Source of the DNA: Rhodothermus profundi
GTDB taxonomy: Bacteria; Bacteroidota; Rhodothermia; Rhodothermales; Rhodothermaceae
Length of the DNA: 64,000 bases
Direction: 5' to 3'
Assembly (NCBI RefSeq): GCF_900142415.1
Contig: NZ_FRAU01000009.1
Span: 1 to 64,000, forward strand
This document shows positions 16,337 through 25,762 of the stretch, one piece after another. Position 1 is the stretch's first letter, and every line of letters starts with the position of its first letter. The translations under genes and the position numbers were made by a program. Under the pieces are notes generated by a model. It saw only the letters and a program-made list of their open reading frames with translations, made no database searches and had not been told where the DNA came from.

Positions 16337-17751
16337 ATCAACGGATGCGTATGCTGCTTCCCGAGCGGGTGCGCCGTTTCATTCAGACCAGGGCTTTGCT
16401 GCAGCCAGGCCAGCGCGTGGTCGTGGGGGTAAGCGGCGGGGTGGACTCCATGGTTTTGCTTGAAGTGCTGCGGCGCCTGGGCTATCAACCGGTGGCTGCT
16501 CACGTTAACTACCGCCTGCGGGGTGCTGATTCCGAGGCAGATGAAGCGCTGGTGCGCCAGTTCTGCCGTCAGCATCGCCTGCCGCTCCGCGTAGCGCGCA
16601 TTGATCTCAAGACGCACGCCCACGGACGATCTGTTCAGGCTGTGGCGCGCAGCGTACGCTATGCGTTCTTCAAGCGAATTGCCCAGAAGGAAGGCATCGA
16701 TACTGTAGCGGTCGCCCATCATCGCGATGATCAAGCCGAAACGTTGCTGTTGAACCTGATGCGTGGCAGCGGATTGGAAGGCCTCCTGGCCATGCGACCC
16801 AAGCGTAAACTGGGCCCGCGCTGTGCCGTCTGGTTGGTGCGCCCTCTGCTGGAGCTGCCGCGTGCTGAAGTGGAAGCCTGGGCACAGGCTGAAGGCATTC
16901 CCTGGCGCGAGGATGTGAGTAACGCCAATCTGCAGTATCGACGAGCCTGGATTCGCCAGGAGCTACTACCCCTGCTGGCGCGCCGTTTAGGACCCGACGT
17001 TGCGGAGCGACTGGCCCATACGGCCGCGTTGTTGCAGGCGTACTACGACGCCACGTTTGCTCCGGACCTGCACCGGCGGTGGCAGGAGGTGGCGGACGTC
17101 TCTACCTGTACGCTTGGCCTGGACGCGCTGCGAGCTCAGCCTGTGGTCTGGCAGCATCGTTTGATCCTGGAGGCCCTGCAACGATGGCTACCGGGCGCGC
17201 CGCGACGCCGTAAAGTGGTGGTGCAGGTGATGCGACTGATGCAAGCGCAGCCAGGAAAACGGCTGGAATTACCGACAGGAACCATCTGGCGCGACCGGAA
17301 CGCATTGCACTTTCGCTTGCGGCAAACCGCCCGCCATCCTGACAGAGGGCTTCTCGAACCAGATCGACCGCTCGTGCTCGCTGGCGGCACGCTCACGGCA
17401 ACGCTCCTGGATACCGTACCCGAACGTCTGGACGAAGGGACGCCGCTTGTTGCTTATGCGGACGCTGCGCGTATCCGCTGGCCGCTGCAGGTGCGACGCT
17501 GGGAGCCCGGCGACCGCATGCAACCGCTCGGCATGACCGGCCACAAAAAAATCAGTGACCTGCTTACGGATCTGAAAGTACCTGTTAGCCAGCGAGACCA
17601 ATGCTATGTAGTGTGCCAGGATGATGAAATTATCTGGCTGGTCGGCTACCGACTGGCTGAGCCTTTTCGCGTGCGCTCCACGACCCGTCGCGTAGTGAAA
17701 CTCCACTGGCAACCTGAGGCGCCGCTGTCAAAAAAAGTCTGCAATGCTTAA
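16333..17751 (+). CDS. tilS: tRNA(Ile)-lysidine synthase
   Basis: TilS uses ATP and lysine to convert cytidine 34 of the CAU-anticodon tRNA-Ile to lysidine, so that it reads AUA. The PP-loop S-G-G-V-D-S is at residues 34-39 and is followed by H-V-N-Y-R-L-R-G and the A-H-H-R-D-D-Q-A-E-T-L-L-L-N-L-M-R-G-S-G-L motif. The C-terminal TilS domain includes the R-x-W-E-P-G-D-R-M-Q-P-L-G pattern with K-K-I-S-D-L-L. Length (472) is typical. The TTG start at 16333 overlaps the mutL stop; ATG 16345 or 16351 is equally possible. Confidence 0.95.
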   Translation: MNQRMRMLLPERVRRFIQTRALLQPGQRVVVGVSGGVDSMVLLEVLRRLGYQPVAAHVNYRLRGADSEADEALVRQFCRQHRLPLRVARIDLKTHAHGRSVQAVARSVRYAFFKRIAQKEGIDTVAVAHHRDDQAETLLLNLMRGSGLEGLLAMRPKRKLGPRCAVWLVRPLLELPRAEVEAWAQAEGIPWREDVSNANLQYRRAWIRQELLPLLARRLGPDVAERLAHTAALLQAYYDATFAPDLHRRWQEVADVSTCTLGLDALRAQPVVWQHRLILEALQRWLPGAPRRRKVVVQVMRLMQAQPGKRLELPTGTIWRDRNALHFRLRQTARHPDRGLLEPDRPLVLAGGTLTATLLDTVPERLDEGTPLVAYADAARIRWPLQVRRWEPGDRMQPLGMTGHKKISDLLTDLKVPVSQRDQCYVVCQDDEIIWLVGYRLAEPFRVRSTTRRVVKLHWQPEAPLSKKVCNA

Positions 17752-17862
17752 ATTGGGCACCATCCCCGCAGCGAGTCGTTGGAAAGCGCACTTGCAGCAG
17801 GAAGGCGAAAGTAGCGCTGCGGTACATGCCCACATGATAAACCGCTTTAACTCCGTTTAAAA

Positions 17863-18441
17863 ATGGCCTGTGCGAATACGACCGTTGCCTTTAACGAGAC
17901 ACCGGAAGTCGTAGAGTGCCGGGGAGAACGCTTCCGACTTTTTCTGGATGCGGCGACGATTCAAAAACGCGTGGCCGAACTGGGACGCCAGATCAGTCGG
18001 GATTATGCAGATCGCCAACCCATCCTGATCGGGGTCCTGAACGGGGCGTTTATGTTTCTGGCCGATCTGATGCGCTATCTTACCATTGATTGTGAGGTGG
18101 ACTTTTTAAAGCTTTCGTCATACGGAGCGGCGAAAGTGTCGAGTGGGCAGGTGTATGAGCTGAAGAAGATTGATGCGGATATTCAGGGACGGCATGTGCT
18201 GGTGGTGGAAGACATTGTCGATACAGGGCTTTCCATGCAGTTCATTCTGGAGCGGCTGCAAGCCTATGAGCCGGCCTCTGTGGCCACGGTCACGCTGCTG
18301 CACAAAGCGGAGGCGACCCAGGTCGACGTGCCTCTGGATTATGTAGGCTTCCAGATCCCAAACAAGTTTGTTATCGGCTATGGACTGGACTACGGCCAAC
18401 TCGCCCGTAACCTGAACGCGATTTATATTTTAGAAGAGTAA
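17863..18441 (+). CDS. hpt: Hypoxanthine phosphoribosyltransferase
   Basis: This cytosolic purine-salvage enzyme forms IMP or GMP from hypoxanthine or guanine and PRPP. The PRPP-binding loop V-V-E-D-I-V-D-T-G-L-S is at about residues 114-124. The P-loop-like I-G-V-L-N-G-A-F-M-F and the substrate-side Y-V-G-F-Q-I-P-N-K-F-V-I-G-Y-G-L-D-Y are also clear. The 192-residue length fits. About 110 bases separate it from tilS. The 213 bases after it contain no evident gene and lead to the zinc-finger/helicase unit. Confidence 0.95.
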   Translation: MACANTTVAFNETPEVVECRGERFRLFLDAATIQKRVAELGRQISRDYADRQPILIGVLNGAFMFLADLMRYLTIDCEVDFLKLSSYGAAKVSSGQVYELKKIDADIQGRHVLVVEDIVDTGLSMQFILERLQAYEPASVATVTLLHKAEATQVDVPLDYVGFQIPNKFVIGYGLDYGQLARNLNAIYILEE

Positions 18442-18578
18442 TTTTAGATATTTTCACCAACATAGCTGACGCCAACAACACGCTGGTGACGGTAGCCTTG
18501 TATTGAAGCAGGCGCTGACGGCTAAGCTCGTGCCAGAAGTGCGGTAGCTTCTCTTCTGCATCAATCGCACCTGGCGGG

Positions 18579-18584
18579 TATAAA
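18579..18584 (+). promoter_or_regulatory. Possible -10 element before the zinc-finger/helicase unit
   Basis: TATAAA stands 70 bases before the ATG at 18655 in the 213-base gap after hpt. No good -35 hexamer lies 16-18 bases upstream. I saw no strong hairpin in this gap. Confidence 0.25.
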
Positions 18585-18654
18585 GCATCCTTGTCGTGAT
18601 AGAGCCTTCTGGTTCAGCGAAAACGTGCTAAAAATACCCGGCAGGTGCGTCGTC

Positions 18655-21060
18655 ATGCTTGGAAGATTGCGAAGGTGGTGGCAGAGCTGGGGCTTCCGGC
18701 AGTCGGAGATAGAGGGAGAAGGCACGTCTTTGCAGGCTGAGCTGGAACAGCTGGCAGAAAAACTGGATCATCTCTGGTCGTTTCTGGCCCAACGCATGGG
18801 ACAGTGGGAAGCGGAGCGGCGCCGAATTAAGGAGCTTGAGGCCCAGATAGCCTATCTGAGGCAGCGTTGTCAGGCTCTGGAGGAGCGGTTGTCCAAACGA
18901 GAAGCGCCTGTTTCAACTGGACAGCAGGCAGAACCGACCTCGCAGAAGTCTGAATCTTCGGAATCTGATCCGATCGCGTTTCAAGCTGCCACATTGCAGG
19001 ATGAGGAAAGAAGGCGCCAGGAGGCAACAGAGGCAGGGGCAGTTGACGCAGCGCCCCTAACTGTTCCCTTGAAGCGCGAAGCTGAGCCGGAGGCGCAGGA
19101 GTCTGGGGCTTCTGCGGAGAATGCCGAAAGGCGGGCTGCTACCGGTCGGTCGCATAGACAACGGCGGTCACCAGAAAGACGGGGTGGGCGTCCTCGGAAG
19201 ACGCTGGCCGAGAAAGTCCAGGCTAAGACGGCGCCTCGGGCGACAATTTCTGAGCGGCGCGGTGAGCGGATAGAGCTCATGTGCTGGCAGCGGGGGGGCG
19301 TGTGGGAATGCTGGCTCTTCTGGGACCAGCCATTTGCTGATAATGCCTTCGTGCAAATGCGGCAAGGGGATCAGTGGCTGGAAGGAAATGGGGATACTGG
19401 ATGGCGCCTCGCATCGCTGACAGAGGTGGTCGAAATCGTGCAAGTGGATGCGAGTGGGCAAAGCCAGGCGCGGCCGATTTGGAAAGGACTCCCCGAGGAT
19501 AGGGGGCTGCTGTTTCGGCTCGATCGACAGACGGGCCGGGGGCGGCGAGTAGCTCGCGTTTCACGCGGATGGTATCTGGCTATGGTGCCCGCGCACTGGG
19601 AATGTGCAGACGCGCCGCCCGTGGCTCCAGAGCCTACCGCATTTTCTGGATATCGAGCCCACTACTTTTACTTTGAGCGTCCAGAAGAGGCGCATATCCG
19701 CTTTCGTATCCATGGTCGGGAGCGAACGCTATGGCAACGTGTGGTGCTGGAACTACGAGGGGAACGCCTTCCAGACGCGGCTGTCCTGGAGGGAAGAGGG
19801 CCCCTCTTCCGCAGCCCTCCCGTAATATGGGCCGAGCCGCGGCTATGGCAGACAATCCGAACCATTGTAATCGTAGAAGAGGGAAAAGACAAGCAGCAGC
19901 GATGGCGCATGCAGTTTACTCCCAACTCCGAACCGGCGCAGCCCTTGCCGCAGGAACTGGCCGAACGCGGAGGGGGATGGTATGCCCTGCGGTTTTATGA
20001 TGCCAACGAGCAGTTAATTGAAAGTCTGGACTTTCGTTTTCTAGAAGCACTGGAAGCGATTCAGATAGATCCAGAGACTGCCGTCCTGATTCCTACAGAG
20101 CAGGGGCATTCGACCGTTCGGTTGATTTTTCGGCATCAGCCAGCCTGTCGAATTGAACCGCAGCAAGCATTTCCCGAGGAACTCATCCAGCGGCTGCCAA
20201 ACCAGACTCTCGTGCAGCTTCCCGCTGATAAGCCGCAGTGGGACCGTACCTATTGGCAGGCAAGCGTAGGCAGCGTAGCTGTTGAGCTGTGTGTGGACCT
20301 GCCCCGGATCTGGTGGGCGCTCGCCCGCGGATCTGAACAGAAAGGGGCGAAGCATTTGACCTGGCAGGCACAGCCTCTGCAGCTAACGCGTCAGGATTTT
20401 TCGGCCGTTTCGGATACGATCCTCTATCTGAAGTTGCCGGCTACAGTGCGCCAGGTTTGTTGCGGATTTCCAGAAGATCTTCGTCCTTTTCAACGGCCGG
20501 CTGGCGCTAAAGAGGTTAAGGTACCACTGCGAGAATTTTATGACATAGCACCACACTATCAAACAGGCACTATACCCTTTCTGATGCAGATTGATATGCT
20601 GACGCCTGTGGAAGTGGCCCGTCTGATCCTCTCTCGGCAGTGTGCCTTCTGCGAATTTACCACGGAGCAGGAGCAGGCGCTTCTGGCCCACCTTTTAGAA
20701 GAACATGGCACCCAACTATATCGAAAAGCTGAATGGCATGAGCTCCGCCAGAAAAAGTCAGAGTTACCCAGGGAGATATATCAATGTAAATACTGTGATG
20801 AATATGTTGAGGTGCGAGGAAATTATCCTACCAGTGAAATGCTCAGGCATCAGGAGCAGTACCACAAAGGAAAACAAGAGCGGTTCGAAGTGGTGAGTGA
20901 TCCAGATGTGATTAGAGAGAAAATAACTAAATACAAGGATTTGCCTCGATTTTATGTCTGCAAGCTATGCGGGACGTTTCTGGATATCAGCAGGGACGAA
21001 GGGGTGCTTCGACAGCACATGAGGAGGTGTCACTGGGATGCCATAAGTCGATGGATTTAA
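18655..21060 (+). CDS. Coiled-coil, AT-hook-like, three C2H2 zinc-finger protein, helicase partner
   Basis: The 801-residue product has four visible parts. Residues about 20-85 form a charged heptad coiled coil. About 86-190 is a low-complexity polar linker ending in R-R-G-G-R-P-R-K (175-182), which resembles an AT-hook. A central region of about 450 residues is rich in beta-prone, tryptophan-containing sequence and unknown to me. The C-terminus carries three C2H2 fingers: C-x2-C-x12-H-x4-H (663-684), C-x2-C-x17-H-x4-H (711-737) and C-x2-C-x15-H-x4-H (769-793). The finger-coding DNA (about 20560-21060) is visibly more AT-rich than the rest. ATG 18655 follows a GCAGGTG motif; GTG 18625 is an alternative. 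It ends one base before the helicase gene, so the two form an operon. A DNA-binding or sensing subunit is inference. Confidence 0.85.
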   Translation: MLGRLRRWWQSWGFRQSEIEGEGTSLQAELEQLAEKLDHLWSFLAQRMGQWEAERRRIKELEAQIAYLRQRCQALEERLSKREAPVSTGQQAEPTSQKSESSESDPIAFQAATLQDEERRRQEATEAGAVDAAPLTVPLKREAEPEAQESGASAENAERRAATGRSHRQRRSPERRGGRPRKTLAEKVQAKTAPRATISERRGERIELMCWQRGGVWECWLFWDQPFADNAFVQMRQGDQWLEGNGDTGWRLASLTEVVEIVQVDASGQSQARPIWKGLPEDRGLLFRLDRQTGRGRRVARVSRGWYLAMVPAHWECADAPPVAPEPTAFSGYRAHYFYFERPEEAHIRFRIHGRERTLWQRVVLELRGERLPDAAVLEGRGPLFRSPPVIWAEPRLWQTIRTIVIVEEGKDKQQRWRMQFTPNSEPAQPLPQELAERGGGWYALRFYDANEQLIESLDFRFLEALEAIQIDPETAVLIPTEQGHSTVRLIFRHQPACRIEPQQAFPEELIQRLPNQTLVQLPADKPQWDRTYWQASVGSVAVELCVDLPRIWWALARGSEQKGAKHLTWQAQPLQLTRQDFSAVSDTILYLKLPATVRQVCCGFPEDLRPFQRPAGAKEVKVPLREFYDIAPHYQTGTIPFLMQIDMLTPVEVARLILSRQCAFCEFTTEQEQALLAHLLEEHGTQLYRKAEWHELRQKKSELPREIYQCKYCDEYVEVRGNYPTSEMLRHQEQYHKGKQERFEVVSDPDVIREKITKYKDLPRFYVCKLCGTFLDISRDEGVLRQHMRRCHWDAISRWI

Positions 21061-21061
21061 C

Positions 21062-24000
21062 ATGATGGACGCGTTTGCTTTATCCCAGGAGATCGTAGCG
21101 CGTTATCAGCGCTACCTATGGACAACGTTTTCGTTTCGGGATGCCGCGCTGCAGGCCTCTTTTGAGCAGGCATTGAACAGGTGGCCATTGAGTCGCGGTC
21201 CGTTTGTCGAAGCTACGCCGCCTTTCCGACGGGGGCGAACGCCTCGGGAGCTTTTTTCGGCGCTACTGGATCCGCCGCCCGATGAAGGCTTTTTGCAGGC
21301 CCTCTATGGGGATCGCCCGCTTTATCAACATCAGGAGGAGGCTATCCAAAAGGTGTGGGAAGGGCAGAACGTGATCGTGGCCACCGGTACGGGCAGTGGA
21401 AAGACGGAGGCCTTTCTCTATCCGATTCTGCTTCACCTTTACCGAGAGTATCAACAGGGACAGTTAGGGCCAGGGGTGCGGGCACTGGTGCTGTATCCCA
21501 TGAATGCGCTGGCCCATGACCAGCGAGAGCGTCTGGGTACGATTTGTCAACGCCTGGAGGCATTTGGATCACCCTTCCGCTTCACGTTCGGACAGTATAT
21601 CGGAGAAACGCCTGAAAATGAAGGGGATGCGCATCGGAAGCTCAGGGAGCGGCTGCCTGGTGAGCTGATTTTTCGCCGAGAGATGCGTGAAACGCCCCCG
21701 CATATTCTGCTGACGAATTATTCCATGCTGGAGTATTTGTTGTTGCGGCCAGACGATAGTCCGCTCTTTGATGGAGGGCGGGCGCGCTGGTGGACGTTTC
21801 TGGTGCTGGACGAAGCGCATCAGTATCGGGGAACGCGGGGGACCGAGATGGCGCTGTTGCTGCGCCGCCTGAAACATCGTCTGCGCCAGGGAGGACGTCG
21901 GGGCGCTTTTCGCTGCGTGGCTACGAGTGCGACCCTGCTGCGGGGAGAAAAGGACCGGGAAGCGGTGGCGCGTTTTGCGACGGATCTTTTCGGGGAGCCG
22001 TTCTCTTCTGCAGGCGTGGTGCTAAGCGTGCGGGAGGCTATTCCAGAGCCTGAGAACGGATTGGCGTTAGAAGTCGCTGACTATGAGCGCCTGTTACAAG
22101 GAGTGTTGAATGCGGAGTGGTCAGAAGAGGACCGGGAGTGGCTGAATGCCCTGGGACGTCGGGCGGGGCGTCCTTGCCCGACCTGGTCGGCTGCAATGGA
22201 AAAATGGGCGCAATGGGTGGGCGGCATTCTGGAGCAGGATCGCCGAGCAGCTATGCTGCGGCGGCTGCTTGCGCAGCATGTCCAGGAAGCTCGAACGCTC
22301 GCCCGCGCCCTTTTCCCGGAGCTGGAGGCCGCTCCAGAGCAGGAAAAAGCGTTGCACACGTTGCTGCGCCTGTTAGTGCGGGCCCGTCATCCAGAAACCG
22401 GAGCGCCTCTCCTCACCGTGCGGTATCATCTTTTCCTGCGTGCTCTGGAAGGGGTTTTTCTGCGCTGGCAACAGGGATCCTGGGAAGTCACGTTGGAACG
22501 TGCCCAGGAGTCCGAAGCGGAACGTGTGTTTGAGGTGGCTTTGTGCCGGTCCTGTGGGCAGCACTATCTCGTAGGACAGGTCCGCGGATCCCGGTGGCAG
22601 GAAGCTGTGCGCGATCCTGGACGCGAGGATTTCGGCGTGCAGTATCTGCGTCCCCTGGCAGCAACCGATGAAGAGAATCAAAAAGGCCCAGAGAAGACGG
22701 GGCTGCTCTGTCTGCGCTGTGGCGCCATCAGCATGTCAGACCGGCATCAGCCGCCCTGCTCCCATGATGCTACACACTGGTTGCGGGTTGTTTTAGAAGA
22801 GGCGCCCGAAGATGCAACGCGGGCTGATCAACTGGCCCGGTGCTCCGTGTGTGGCTATACCGCCGGCGGCCGTGACCCAGTGGGCGAAGTGACGTATGGC
22901 GACGAAGGACCGCATGTAGTAATGGCTACCACGCTGCATCAGTGCCTGCCGGTCTCACGTCGGCGGGTGCTGGCGTTTGCTGACGGACGGCAGCAGGCCG
23001 CTTTTTTTGCCTGGTATTTGGAAAAGACCTATCAGGATATTCTGGAACGACAGCTTCTGCTCGAAGCGGCACGCCGCCAGGCGTTGGCCGCAACCTCTGA
23101 AGGGCTCTCGCTGAGCGACCTGGCGGCAGCATTGCTGCCCCTGCTACGAACCCATCGGATTCTACCGGAGTCGGCCAGTGCGCTGGATCGGCAGCGCCAG
23201 AGCTGGCGGATGATTTACCGAGAATTTCTGGCCGAGGGAGACCGAATTTCATTAGAAGGGGTGGGATTGATTCGGTGGCACCTCCGTTTTCCTGACTGGC
23301 TGGTGTTGCCCGAGGAGCTCCTCGAGGGACCCTGGAAGTTTTCCGCAGAAGAAATCTATCAACTGTTGCAGGTGTTGCTGGATACGCTGCGGAAAGAAGC
23401 CGCTGTCACATTGGTGGGCGATGCCTCCCTCATTACGCTGGACTGGCAGACGCTGGGGCTGCGCACTCGTCCGCTGTCGGTTCGCCTGGGTCCCCCGCGC
23501 GGTCGTTTGCAGATGCGAGACTGGGCAGGTCCTAAGGGGCGACGGGTCCAGCTTCTCCGACGGATTCTCCGGGCACGTGGCGTTGCGAAGGTCGATCTTG
23601 ATCGCGCTGCCCGCCACATCTTAGAGCTAATCTGGCAAGCGCTGGATGACACCGACCGACAGGCCCGCTCCCAGGAAGATCGGCTTTTGCTACCAGCCCG
23701 GGGAGGCAAGCAGTTGAATCCGCGCTGGTGGCGTCTGCAGTTAGTAAATCCCGAGGATCAGGTATATCACTGTGAAAGCTGCGGGCGGCTCCATCCCTTT
23801 CCGGTCGTTGCGGGATGTTGTCCAGCACCCCGATGCCAGGGGCAGCTACGTCCAGTGTTGCAGCAGGCGTTGCCCGAGAACCATTATCGAAGACTCTACC
23901 AGGAGCCCTTTGTGGGACTGTTACGGGTAGAAGAACATACCGCCCAGTTGAGTTATGAGCAAGCCCGGGCGTATCAACAGGACTTCCGGAAGGGGCGCAT

Positions 24001-25762
24001 TCATGTGCTGAGCTGCTCGACTACCTTTGAACTGGGCGTAGATCTGGGCGATCTGGACGTAGTCTTTTTACGCAATGTGCCCCCTGAACCGTTTAACTAT
24101 GCGCAGCGGGTAGGTCGGGCGGGGCGTCGCCAGGAGCCCGGTTTTGCCCTGACCTATTGCCGGCGCACCTCACATGATTTGTATCACTTCCAGCAACCTG
24201 AACGCATGCTGGAAGGACATATTCGGCCTCCCGTGCTTTCGCTGACAAACGAGAAACTGCTGCTGCGCCACCTGATGGCGTGGGCCCTGGCCCGCTTCTT
24301 CCGCCGGTGTCCGGAACGCTTTGGGTCGGTAGAAGCGCTGGTGGGGGACTGGCAGCAGCCTACCTTGATGGCGCAACTGCAGATTTTCCTGGAGGATCAG
24401 GAACCCGAACTTCAGGAAGATTTTGCGCAAATGTTTCCGGAAGCCTGGCACGGGAACGCCCGGATGCTGCCAAAATGTTGGCGGCAGCAACTGCTGGATC
24501 CAGAAGGCCGGCTGGCGCTAGCGCTTGATGAGGTAGTGGCCGATTACCAGGCAGCCAGAGCGCTGCAGCGTCAGGCCGCAGAGCAAGAAGACTATGCGAG
24601 GGCCAGATGGGCAAAAAAACGGGCTGAAACCATTGCCAGCGAACCCGTGCTCTCCTTCTTGTCGCGCAAAGCGGTTATTCCTAAGTATGGGTTTCCGGTC
24701 GATGTGGTGGAATTAGATACGCACCAGACCGACCGGGCCGATGTGGTCCTGCAACGAGACCTTCAGATCGCTATCTCTGAGTTTGCGCCTACTGCTGAGG
24801 TGATCGCCAACAAGCGCCTCTGGAAGTCCTATGGATTGAAGCAGGTACCCGAGCGCGCCTGGCCGGTCTATCTGTATAAGCGATGCGACCGGCACAACAC
24901 GTTTGTCCTGTGGCCCCAGGAACGCCAGGCCAGTGGAGGGGAACAGGTGCTTCCCTGCGGCTGTGAGCAGCCCGCTCGCTGTTTTGTGGTTCCCCGTTTT
25001 GGCTTTGTAACCAGACGTGGCGAACCAGAAACGCCGAAGAGACGACCCCAGCGTCTTTTTTCCAGTCGTCCCTACTTTGGAGGAGGCATCGGGACTTCTC
25101 CGGAACGCATTCCCTTACCGGAGGCCGAAAACCCCTTGATCTGGGTTACGCCAGCAACTCCGGGTCGCATGGTGGTGCTCTGCGAAGGTTATCGGCGTGG
25201 AGGGTTTTATCTCTGCGAGCAGTGTGGCATGGCTACCCGGGGATGGCAGGCGTCCCACCAGACTCCTTATGGGTCGTCCTGCTCGGGGACGTTAAAATGG
25301 GTGGCGCTAGGGCATGAATTCGTCACGGATGTGCTGCGCCTGGAGTTCGTCTTTCCCCCTGACGCTGCTATTGGGGGAAATAGTGAAGGAGCAGCGCAGG
25401 GATTTGCGTACTCCCTGGCGTATGCCCTGGTGGAAGCCGCTGCAGAACTATTGGAGGTGCCGGCGACCGACCTGAATACCGTAGTAGCCTACAAGAAGAA
25501 ATCGCTGCAGATTCCCCCGATTTTGCTGTATGACGACGTGCCGGGTGGGGCCGGACTGGTCGCGCAACTTGGTAAAGAGCCCGCGATGTTGCGTAGCTGT
25601 CTGGAATTGGCCAAAGAACGGGTGCGGGGAACCTGTGGCTGTGGAGCGTTGACCAGTTGTTATGGATGTCTGCGCAGCTACCGCAACCAGTTTGTGCATG
25701 AACAGTTGCGTCGCGGACCTGTGCATGCCTATCTCCAGCAGCTGCTGAAACACTGGGCATAG
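21062..25762 (+). CDS. Large DEAH-box helicase with DUF1998-type zinc-binding C-terminus
   Basis: A 1566-residue superfamily 2 helicase. RecA1 motifs: A-T-G-T-G-S-G-K-T-E (Walker A, K114), Y-P-M-N-A-L-A-H-D-Q, L-L-T-N-Y-S-M-L-E-Y, D-E-A-H (250-253) and S-A-T (289-291). RecA2 motifs: F-A-D-G-R-Q-Q-A-A, T-T-F-E-L-G-V-D-L-G and Q-R-V-G-R-A-G-R-R (1015-1023). Between the lobes is a long insertion with CxxC pairs at 495/498, 550/553 and 594/597, plus another cysteine cluster near 905-925. The C-terminus has the DUF1998/MZB-like cluster C1525-x-C-x5-C-x2-C followed by L-R-S-Y-R-N-Q. This layout is shared by MrfA-type repair helicases and by the defence helicases DruE and DrmB-associated families. 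The length and the zinc-finger partner fit none of these exactly. It is probably a DNA translocase for defence or repair. Confidence 0.9.
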   Translation: MMDAFALSQEIVARYQRYLWTTFSFRDAALQASFEQALNRWPLSRGPFVEATPPFRRGRTPRELFSALLDPPPDEGFLQALYGDRPLYQHQEEAIQKVWEGQNVIVATGTGSGKTEAFLYPILLHLYREYQQGQLGPGVRALVLYPMNALAHDQRERLGTICQRLEAFGSPFRFTFGQYIGETPENEGDAHRKLRERLPGELIFRREMRETPPHILLTNYSMLEYLLLRPDDSPLFDGGRARWWTFLVLDEAHQYRGTRGTEMALLLRRLKHRLRQGGRRGAFRCVATSATLLRGEKDREAVARFATDLFGEPFSSAGVVLSVREAIPEPENGLALEVADYERLLQGVLNAEWSEEDREWLNALGRRAGRPCPTWSAAMEKWAQWVGGILEQDRRAAMLRRLLAQHVQEARTLARALFPELEAAPEQEKALHTLLRLLVRARHPETGAPLLTVRYHLFLRALEGVFLRWQQGSWEVTLERAQESEAERVFEVALCRSCGQHYLVGQVRGSRWQEAVRDPGREDFGVQYLRPLAATDEENQKGPEKTGLLCLRCGAISMSDRHQPPCSHDATHWLRVVLEEAPEDATRADQLARCSVCGYTAGGRDPVGEVTYGDEGPHVVMATTLHQCLPVSRRRVLAFADGRQQAAFFAWYLEKTYQDILERQLLLEAARRQALAATSEGLSLSDLAAALLPLLRTHRILPESASALDRQRQSWRMIYREFLAEGDRISLEGVGLIRWHLRFPDWLVLPEELLEGPWKFSAEEIYQLLQVLLDTLRKEAAVTLVGDASLITLDWQTLGLRTRPLSVRLGPPRGRLQMRDWAGPKGRRVQLLRRILRARGVAKVDLDRAARHILELIWQALDDTDRQARSQEDRLLLPARGGKQLNPRWWRLQLVNPEDQVYHCESCGRLHPFPVVAGCCPAPRCQGQLRPVLQQALPENHYRRLYQEPFVGLLRVEEHTAQLSYEQARAYQQDFRKGRIHVLSCSTTFELGVDLGDLDVVFLRNVPPEPFNYAQRVGRAGRRQEPGFALTYCRRTSHDLYHFQQPERMLEGHIRPPVLSLTNEKLLLRHLMAWALARFFRRCPERFGSVEALVGDWQQPTLMAQLQIFLEDQEPELQEDFAQMFPEAWHGNARMLPKCWRQQLLDPEGRLALALDEVVADYQAARALQRQAAEQEDYARARWAKKRAETIASEPVLSFLSRKAVIPKYGFPVDVVELDTHQTDRADVVLQRDLQIAISEFAPTAEVIANKRLWKSYGLKQVPERAWPVYLYKRCDRHNTFVLWPQERQASGGEQVLPCGCEQPARCFVVPRFGFVTRRGEPETPKRRPQRLFSSRPYFGGGIGTSPERIPLPEAENPLIWVTPATPGRMVVLCEGYRRGGFYLCEQCGMATRGWQASHQTPYGSSCSGTLKWVALGHEFVTDVLRLEFVFPPDAAIGGNSEGAAQGFAYSLAYALVEAAAELLEVPATDLNTVVAYKKKSLQIPPILLYDDVPGGAGLVAQLGKEPAMLRSCLELAKERVRGTCGCGALTSCYGCLRSYRNQFVHEQLRRGPVHAYLQQLLKHWA

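Noticed and set aside
18655-25762. Direct naming of the pair as Druantia type III or DISARM
   Set aside because: Helicase architecture is compatible, but DruH or DrmB/DrmC signatures could not be seen and a zinc-finger partner is not a known component, so the name is not supported.
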